From Dolomedes plantarius (lineage: Eukaryota; Arthropoda; Arachnida; Araneae; Dolomedidae): 64,000 bases of DNA. A program made the position numbers and the translations under genes. The notes under the pieces were generated by a model. It was not told the origin of the DNA, did no database searches, and saw only the letters and a list, made by a program, of their open reading frames with translations. Location: assembly GCA_907164885.2 (NCBI GenBank), contig OU015501.1:64350693-64414692 (forward strand), read 5' to 3'. This document shows, piece by piece, positions 56,982-64,000 of this stretch (positions are counted from its first letter, which is position 1; each line of letters opens with the position of its first letter).

Positions 56982-59585
56982 TTCAAATTTTCTTGTCACA
57001 CCTCTCTCTGCAGAATGTTAAACCTCTAGATAACTCTAACATTTTACTTTTATCTCTTACTCACACATTAATTTTCCCACAATTCTCTATCATCCTCTTT
57101 TCTGTATATTGCAGAAATACATCTTGTGGTCTAGATTAAAGTCTTTTTTACTCCTTTTTTTCAACCCTACACACTTTGGTTGAGACTTCGCCTGTGTCCT
57201 GTTACATAAGCTTCCATGCGAATAAACGGTTTTCCACGTTGTGATCTACGAGTATTTTACGTAAGATAAATTGGAAGTTGCTTTCGAGAAGTGTTGCATT
57301 TGTTTTTTACGGAATCTGCCATTTGTTATGAACGTCTGGATTACTTTCCCTATACTGTTTGAAGAATGACTTAGATTCCATATTTTTATTTCATAGCAAC
57401 GAAACGGCTCTCATAAAGTTACTCAAACTTCATACATATTACAGACATGCATTTTCTAAATATCTTATAAACTGCTTTAGTAATTTACTAGCTGATTTTT
57501 TTTTACTTTTCATTTAGAAGAATTTAGCTGTATACCAACCTTTAGTCATAACCAAGAGATACAATTAAACACATAAAAGGACCACCTATTTGTATAAAAT
57601 GTAACAGTAAAAATGCTTGAAATTTAAGGTGACAAGGGACTTTCAACGTCGTTTTTTTAAAATATTTTACTATATATGCCATGAGTATAATTTTTATACT
57701 TTTTTACTACATTGAAGTAACTTAGAAATCACAAATAAGTATTTTTTGGAAGAATAATACTCGTTTTTCAAAAAAAATCTTCGTTTTTCAAAAAAAATAC
57801 TAGACTTTTTCAAAGTTCTCCACGCACATTCATTTTTTACTGATTTGTTCCAAATTTATCTGGATTGTTAATGGAAGTGTTTTTCCCAAAACTGTGCATA
57901 GTCCTTTGAAACCATAAATATTTTATTAAATTTACAGACCATGATATAAAGTAAAAACATGAAAAACATAAAAAAATAATATATATATATAAATAATATA
58001 TAATATAAATAATAATATAAATAATATATATATATAATATAAATAATAATATAAATAATATATAATAATAATATAAATAATATATATATATATATATGGT
58101 ACAAATATATTTAAAAAATATTAAGGTTTTAAAATGACACGGAATGCGCATAGAGCATTTTGAAGAACGTTAGACTTTTTGGAAAAAATTTTGAAAAACA
58201 GAAATTATTCTGCCAAAAAATCCTAATTTTGATTTCTAAGGTTCTTCAGTGTAGTAAAAAAGAATATTAATTATTTCCATTCTTTATATACAGTTAAAAA
58301 TTTAGAATTTAAAATTTGAGGTTGAAGGTTCTTTGTCCCCTTAAAAGAAAATGTTCTCAAATGGACTAAAATAAAACTTTATGAAATTTACTAAGTATTT
58401 GTAAAAACAAAATAAGTACTATTAAACCACAGCCTAATTGAAAATGTAAAAATCTAATCATTTCTAAACATAAAGAAATAAATTCAATAAAGAACGATAA
58501 TTAAATGCAATAATTAAACAAATATTCCTCTTTCCCTCGAGAATTAGGTTATTTTACTTGGAACTAAATTATACGCATTAAATCTGAAGAAATGGCTTTT
58601 GGAAAGAGCTTTTACAAAAAGAAGTTTCTTAACATAAGCATGAAACCTTTATTTTCTTAAGCGAACTTTAAGTGCAATGATAGTCTTCTTTCTCCAAACG
58701 TAAAAATGACACCACTTTAAAATATTCCATCTGCAGAATTTAATATATTTTTTATCACACATTACTGTTATTGCATTAATATTTACAATTAAATTTTTGA
58801 TAAACGAATAAATAAATTAAATATTTGTAATTAATATATAAATTTAACAAAATATTTATAATTCATTTATAAAATTTAATTTTACGATTTGGTTTTCACA
58901 ATTAAAACTTTTCCTGTAATACTTAATTATCAGTTTAATTAGTCGAATTCTGTTTGAACAATTTTTTTTTATTTGTTTCTTTTCAGTTAAGAGGAAATGT
59001 ATTTTTTAAATAACATGGAACCCACTTCACTCCACCTTTGAATAAAAATTATATTTGCAAATGATTTTAAGCATGTTTTTGTATTTTTTTATATTCTTAC
59101 CACCACCTTTTAAAATTAGAGTGAATATTTTTATGCAGAAATTCCTGTTGTCAATGATTACCCATTGCTAAATAGGTTTATTTTCTTCCCCGATTAGTGG
59201 ACTCGATTAGTGGACTAGTGTATCTTTATTCAATGTGAAGAGATACTTTTCTTTAGGTTTGTGAACTATACCTATAAATGTGTGTTCTTTAAGGAAACTA
59301 AATTCCAATAATTACAGTTGCAGAGGAGAGTGAAGCCTTCTGGTGACGTGGTGTGTAGTTTCCCCAATTAAATAAAGCAATTTTAGTTAGTTAAGACTTT
59401 TCCATTTTTACTCTTATATAATTCTGAATCAATACGGTAGGTGAAATTTTTTTCTTAAGGTTATATTCTGCTCTTGATTTCGAACATTTTTGACTGAGGA
59501 AGGTTACTGTTCTCCATTTCTTAAAATGTGACTTATCCAGTTTATACCTGCATGGAAAGTGCCGCAATTCATATATGTTGTATCA
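56982..59585. other. AT-rich, no gene seen
   Basis: Contains an AATA/TA microsatellite at about 57975-58098; Ile/Tyr-only frames over it are artefacts. No other structure recognised. Confidence 0.5.
57975..58098. repeat. (TAA/TA) complex microsatellite
   Basis: Alternating ATATAT and AATAATATAA units. Confidence 0.92.
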
Positions 59586-59588
59586 TAT

Positions 59589-59836
59589 ATAGCTCACCCC
59601 TTTCAACAACGTCATATCTCAAAAACCGGGATTTTTCAGAAAAGTGATTTTAAAGTTTAAAAGTAGAGTAAAATGTTTTAAAAATAAATATTAATTCAGC
59701 TCTCTAGCGGCTGAAAGTTGAGCGGTGAGATATAACGATCTTGCAGTATATACTACTCTTTCAGGACATTCTGAAAACAGGCATAACTAAAAATCTCCGA
59801 TTTTTAAAATATGACGTTGTTGAAAGGAATGAGCGA
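59589..59836. mobile_element. MITE-like inverted-repeat element
   Basis: GCTCACCCCTTTCAACAACG at the left mirrors CGTTGTTGAAAGGAATGAGC at the right, with the pairing continuing through CATATCTCAAAAA. About 160 bp between the arms. Target duplication not certain. No coding. Confidence 0.7.
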
Positions 59837-59889
59837 TATATTGACGCATCATATATATTGTGTCAAATTTTCTATTAATTAGAATTCTA

Positions 59890-61490
59890 AATTCATTTAT
59901 AAAGTAGAAACATAAAAAGCCCCACGCAATTTGAGAAACACTCATCAAATCCTGTTGGCTGAAGACTGCAAAGTTAGTTCTTGGGGAATCTAGTGAAACA
60001 AAAATGAGACAAATATCTCTTTACAGACGCATTTCCGATATGTCTGAAGATGTGAAAGAGCAAGTGTTGAAAGAAATCAAAATTTCTACTTTGTTTTTTT
60101 CCATGTTGATGAATCCAACGGGCATCAACTTGGAAAGTTCATGTTCTCAATTACTTACTTTCGAGAGATATGTTCCTTTCGAGGACATCAAAGAAGAATT
60201 CCTGTTTTAAAGTGCACTCAAAACTACAACAGCAAGTGAAGGTGTTATGGCGAAAATAAAACTTATTTTTAAATCCGGAGGACAACAGGGGATAAATGTA
60301 TGTGGTGTTTGTACTGATGAAGCCTCCGCTATGTTAGGATCAAAGTCAGACTTTCAGAAAGATGTAAAAGAACTTGCTTCTGTTAAAACTTGCAAATTAT
60401 GTCAAATTTGGAGCCCTTAACACCGTCTTCTAAAAGAATTTTGCTAAGACATGAATGCAGATCATGAAATTCAGCTGTTTTATTCCTCTATTAGCTGGTT
60501 ATCAAAGGGAAACATTCTGAACCGTGTTTGTGAGATAAAAGGCGAAATCAAGTTGTTTTGGGAATCTCAAGAAAAATACGAGCTTTTTCTGTGAGGAACT
60601 GTAAAAGAAAAGTCTTGCTTACTTAGAAGATACTTTTGAACAGTTGAATTATTTAACCTGAAGCTTCAAGGAAAAGACACGCACACTAACCAACTCCACG
60701 AGAGTCTGAGGGCTTTTGTCTCGAAATTTCCAGAACTGGCGTCGAAAAGTAAACCAAGGAAACATTGCCATGTTTGGAAAATTATTCAGTGTTGTTGAGG
60801 AAACTAAAGAATCCGTTGAACTTCGAAAGTGGGATATTAAAGGGCACCTTCAATCTGGAAAAAGAGTTTCAACGGTATTTCCCTGAGCTCAAAGAAGATG
60901 AAGCTGTACTTGCACGAAACCCATTCTCTTCTTCTCTAGACGTGATTAGTATTCCCGTTAAAATAAAAGATTAATTTTTGAATCTTCAGAATGATCCATC
61001 GGCACATGATTTGTTTGGAGAAAAATCGCTCATTCAGTTCTGTGTGTTATATATCAATCCAACCCACATGTATCCAAACTTTCCACCCATATCGGTAGTG
61101 ATTAGCGTTCTGAGCTGCCACGCAGTGGGCTAGGGTGTCAATCCCAAATAAGGCCTGGTCTTGTCCGTGTAATCCCCCTCATAGGGAGCAATGTTCGCTC
61201 CCCTATAGGGTGTTCCCATAATAAAGTAGCCAGCAAATCGCGGTGAATAACAAAAGACTGATGTCTCACGACAAAGTACCTCCACATTAGAAATCAAAAA
61301 GTATAAACTTGCTATTCTTAATTTGGTGCCATTTGCCTCAACGTATATCTGTGAGAGTGTTTTGATGTGAACAAGATCTGCAAAACCAAAGTTGCGAAAT
61401 CGGCTGAGTGTCGAAAATGATATCAGACTAGCTTTATCAAACATAGAACCATGAATTTCGAAACTGGGTATGCAGTTGTAAGCAGAGCCA
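59890..61490 (+). pseudogene. hAT-family transposase relic (ZBED5/SCAND3-like)
   Basis: Plus-strand pieces in order resemble hAT-type proteins of the ZBED5/SCAND3 group: RRISDMSEDVKEQVLKEI (60025), LLTFERYVPFEDIKEEFLF (60150), VCGVCTDEASAMLGSKSDF (60300), FYSSISWLSKGNILNRVCEI (60482), LNFESGILKGTFNLEKEF (60815) and the C-terminal dimerisation block VPFASTYICES then LSVENDIRLALSNIEP (61325-61460). A SINE splits the last two. Many stops and shifts; no terminal repeats identified. An ORF on the minus strand over 61130-61510 is a shadow of this relic. Confidence 0.78.
61091..61290 (+). mobile_element. tRNA-derived SINE (family 1), old copy in the hAT relic
   Basis: Diverged head near GTGATTAGCGTTCTGAGCTG. 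Body CCTCATAGGGAGCAATGTTC and GTTCCCATAATAAAGTAG, and tail TACCTCCACATTAGA, align with the younger copies. Confidence 0.7.
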
Positions 61491-62075
61491 TCACACTTAA
61501 ATGATTTCATTTACTTCTTGTTAAATTAAATATTTGGTTTCAATTAAATTTAGTTTAGTGCATTTACTTAATATATTAAAATACTTTATTTAGGAAAATA
61601 TACAGTGTGAAACTCAAAAATACATGCATTCCTTGTACTTTATCATGGTAAAAGTTACATAATCATTTAATAATGTACCCAAAACACAAATTTCGGGTTA
61701 AACAAAGCCCTTTACAGAAATAACATTAAATTTGTTTCAGGACAAAAAGTACTTGACATTCTCAGAAATTTGATTTCTTTTAAACTAAAAACAATGACAG
61801 CCATATATATATACACTTATAGGTATAACATTTCAGTTTGTATCAAATTCTATACATATTTAGAATACATTTACAAATTAATAAATTCTTTACATATTAT
61901 ACTGCACTGTTCATTTACCATCTGACAGTGCTTAAAAATTATGCTTGTTATCAGATGTTATATCTTGTAACATATATAACCTCCCCCCAAAAAATAAACC
62001 ATATACAATACATAGTAATAACATAATATAAAATGTAAAAATTTAGTTCAAAACCTGTACCGAATGTTATATTAG
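61491..62075. other. No gene; probably copia-2 3' end and LTR
   Basis: No coding signal. Reading from the copia-2 gene leftwards, a purine tract and then TGTTACAAGATATAAC occur near 61995-61960, a likely LTR start. The other LTR is outside the window, so the LTR cannot be confirmed. Confidence 0.4.
61981..61995 (-). other. Likely copia-2 polypurine tract
   Basis: Minus strand TTTTTTGGGGGGAGG, in the position expected just before the 3' LTR. Confidence 0.5.
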
Positions 62076-63651
62076 GTAAAGACTTTATCCACAAAGCTTT
62101 TCAGTCCAGCCTTGGGCAATGCTTTCGTAAATATATCAGCAAAATTGCTTTTGCTGTTAACATATGTTAGTTTAAATAATTTGTCATAAATTAAGTTTCT
62201 CAAAAAAGAGATATTTTACATGAATATATTTAGTGCGTGAATTTTCGATTGGGGAATTAGAAAAGTCTATAGCTGCCATGTTGTCACAATATAAAACCTT
62301 TTCATATGGTTTACTTCCATTAATATCTGTTTTAATGCACTCATCTAATATTCTAATTACCCACACAAATTCTTTTGCCGCTTCGGTAACTGAAACGTAT
62401 TCTGATTCCACTGTAGACAACGAAAAACATTTTTGCTTAAAAGTTTTACACAAAATTGGGGCTTTATCAATAAATAAAATCATTCCCCCCATGGAAATCT
62501 ATCGTCACGATTAGTTACGTTGTTTCAAAGTCAGCATCGCTATAGCAGCTTAAACTGAGGTTTTTAACTTGTGACAAATCTAACTTGAGATTACTGGTGT
62601 GACTGACATATCCCAGTAGTTTTAGCAAGATATTCCAATGGTACATACCTGGATGAGATTGGAATTGCGATAATATATTTACTGTATAGCTTATATCTGG
62701 TCTCGTACGGCTGGCTAAAAATGCTAAGCATCCGAGAAGATTACGATAAGGCAAATTTGTCATTTCAGAAATTTCATGCTCAGTATTGGCTACTTGCATT
62801 TTTGATAAAATTGTGCCTTTAGCTATAGGTAAAGATGTTATGGGATAATGGTATTTCTCATAAGATTTACATACCTTCTCAATGTAACTTGTTTGGTGAA
62901 TGTACATCTTGCCTTCATGTTCTTCAAATTCAACACCTAACAACTTCCTGGTTTTCCCTAACACTTTTAATTCGAATTTAAGTTTGAGTTTTTCGATTAC
63001 ATAATTAATGCAGTCTTTAGTTCTACCAAACAGTATAATGTCGTCAACATACAATAACAAGACGATGTTGTTTTCATAAGTGTAGACACAATTAACCCAA
63101 TATAATGTACGTAAATTAAGGCTTTCAAGAGTGCTTTGAATTGTAAAATGCCATTCACGACCACTTTGGCGTAGGCCATAAATAGCCCGTTTTAAAAGAC
63201 TAACGTGGTCCGGCTTATTAGGATTAGTAAAACCTTGCGGTTGCCGCATGTAGATAATGTCATGTAAGGAAGCATATAAATATGCACACTTTATATCTAT
63301 ATGATAATGAAGCCAATGGTGTAACGATACTAATAACGAAAAGAAAAATCTTATAATTGCAAAGTTAATGACGGGGCTGAAAACTTCATTATAGCTTTCC
63401 CCATGCCGTTGATTGAAACCTTGGGCGACTAAACGAGCTTTAAATTTTACAACTTTGTTTTCCGCATCGTTTTTTACAGTAAACACCCATCTGTTTCCTA
63501 ATATTTTTGCGTTAGCAGGTTTCGGGACTAATTCCCAAACATTTCGTTCTTCCATTGCCTTTATCTCTTCTTTCATGGCATTGAGCCAATTGTTTGCTTC
63601 ATGTGCTTTAAGTGCGGCATTGAAATTGGATGGAATTTTTATATCGGATAG
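62076..63651 (-). pseudogene. copia-2 reverse transcriptase-RNase H, broken
   Basis: Follows the TGA at 63652-63654 in the same frame (LSDIKIPSNFNAALKAHEAN), then WELVPKPANAKILG, FKARLVAQGFNQRHGESYNE, DIKCAYLYASLH, IYGLRQSGREW and the catalytic YVDDIILFG near 63035. Intact RT down to SDADFETT at 62515, where a frameshift and stop break RNase H. The next piece (62492-62184) has GGMILFIDKAP and YCDNMAAIDF. A further shift in a T run near 62205 precedes the C-terminal NFADIFTKALP segment, ending about 62076. Reverse transcription enzymes; non-functional because of the shifts. Confidence 0.93.
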
Positions 63652-63654
63652 TCA
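63649..63654 (-). promoter_or_regulatory. Candidate stop-codon readthrough site in copia-2 (UGA CUA)
   Basis: Minus strand GAT AGC TGA CTA TCC GAT: in-frame TGA followed by CTA, about 26 codons before LNAMKEE, at the position equivalent to 15608-15613 in copia-1. Residues on both sides differ between the two elements, while TGA CTA is the same. Confidence 0.7.
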
Positions 63655-64000
63655 GCTATCCGTTAAATTCGACTCTTTTGGTTGAACAACACCTGAATAT
63701 TTGTTTTTGCCACTAAAGTTAAAGTTCCTTTTATCGTACTTTAGACCATGGGATTTACAATAGGCCTCGACTTGTTTGTAGCAGTTCAGTTTCATGTCGG
63801 TTCCTTCAACCTCATAAAATATATCAGTTCTACTTTTATCTCTTCGAGGAATGGCTGACCTTACCCATGTAACGTCTTGTTTGGATTCTGCTAAAGTCTG
63901 CAAGGGTGGTGTCTCTACCTAGCTTTTAATTTTAATGTTAGTAGGGGGGTCTTGTTTGGATTCTAGTAAAGTCTGAGAGGGGGGTGCCTCTACCTCGCTT
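63652..64000 (-). pseudogene. copia-2 region between integrase and RT, cut by window edge
   Basis: Contains WVRSAIPRRDKSRTDIFYEV and FSGKNKYSGVV, matching WTRKAVPRTSSKKTDIYYYE and FSSKNKYSGII of copia-1, then LTDS and the TGA. Upstream is a tandem repeat of about 27 codons (SEVEAPPSQTLLESKQD and a second unit VETPPLQTLAESKQD). The second unit begins with TAG where the first has GAG, an additional nonsense change. Confidence 0.85.

Larger units (their letters stand above)
62076..64000 (-). mobile_element. Second Ty1/copia element (copia-2), partial
   Basis: Minus-strand pol of a copia element whose Gag, protease and integrase lie beyond the right edge. RT is clearly related to copia-1 but diverged throughout, so it is a different family. 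Confidence 0.93.

Noticed and set aside
56746..57139. Tyr-Ile-rich ORFs on both strands
   Set aside because: Translated (TA)n microsatellite.
57837..58151. Tyr/Ile-rich minus-strand ORFs resembling membrane segments
   Set aside because: Translated AATA/TA microsatellite; hydrophobicity is a by-product.
61130..61510. 126-codon minus-strand ORF
   Set aside because: It overlaps the SINE and the plus-strand hAT C-terminal block, which explains the sequence better.

Overview
This window looks like a piece of an AT-rich arthropod genome, most likely an orb-weaving spider. The three related Tc1-type transposases (proteins starting MPRRK and ending SNNGGYSGY) are of a kind I remember as very abundant in araneoid spiders; that is memory, not a search. 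I find no convincing host gene. Almost every recognisable coding stretch belongs to a transposable element (TE), and many are nested inside one another.

Layout. 1-6440: a decayed gag-only LTR element (cut by the left edge) sits inside a pogo/Tigger-like transposon, which sits inside a BEL/Pao pol relic. 6441-10917: quiet AT-rich DNA. 11309-19136: a three-level nest, with a mariner-type element holding a Tc1 element (T1), which holds a young Ty1/copia element with matching 403-bp LTRs and a perfect 5-bp target duplication. 19183-20358: a second, different Tc1-like relic. 21460-22845: a small mariner-type relic and a tRNA-derived SINE. 27095-28067: a short piggyBac derivative. 29802-30549: a long fold-back element. 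33321-36916: a complete, apparently recent LTR element coding only an intact 686-aa Gag-like protein. 37447-42622: a piggyBac relic (family A) carrying a Tc1 copy (T2) and a Tigger-like element. 43722-46525: SINEs and a 138-bp MITE. 46692-50398: another piggyBac relic (family C) with a clear intron and a Harbinger insertion. 50812-51303: a solo LTR of the gag-only family. 51497-52299: a Helitron-like element. 52923-54602: a SINE and a Tc1 copy (T3) set in (TA)n. 59589-61490: a MITE and a hAT relic. 62076-64000: pol of a second, divergent Ty1/copia element on the minus strand.

Most interesting observation. Both copia elements carry an in-frame UGA directly followed by CUA at the same place in the polyprotein, a few codons upstream of the reverse transcriptase. 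The sequence around it has diverged and the two elements are clearly different families. UGA-CUA is the best known context for stop-codon readthrough, so these elements probably make Gag-protease-integrase by default and add RT-RNase H only by readthrough. A single-T frameshift in the younger copy is not shared and looks like ordinary damage or an assembly error.

How the elements relate. The gag-only LTR family needs enzymes from elsewhere. Three Tc1 copies are each disabled by different lesions, and the piggyBac, Harbinger, mariner and hAT copies are all broken, so the few young insertions must have been mobilised by autonomous relatives outside this window.
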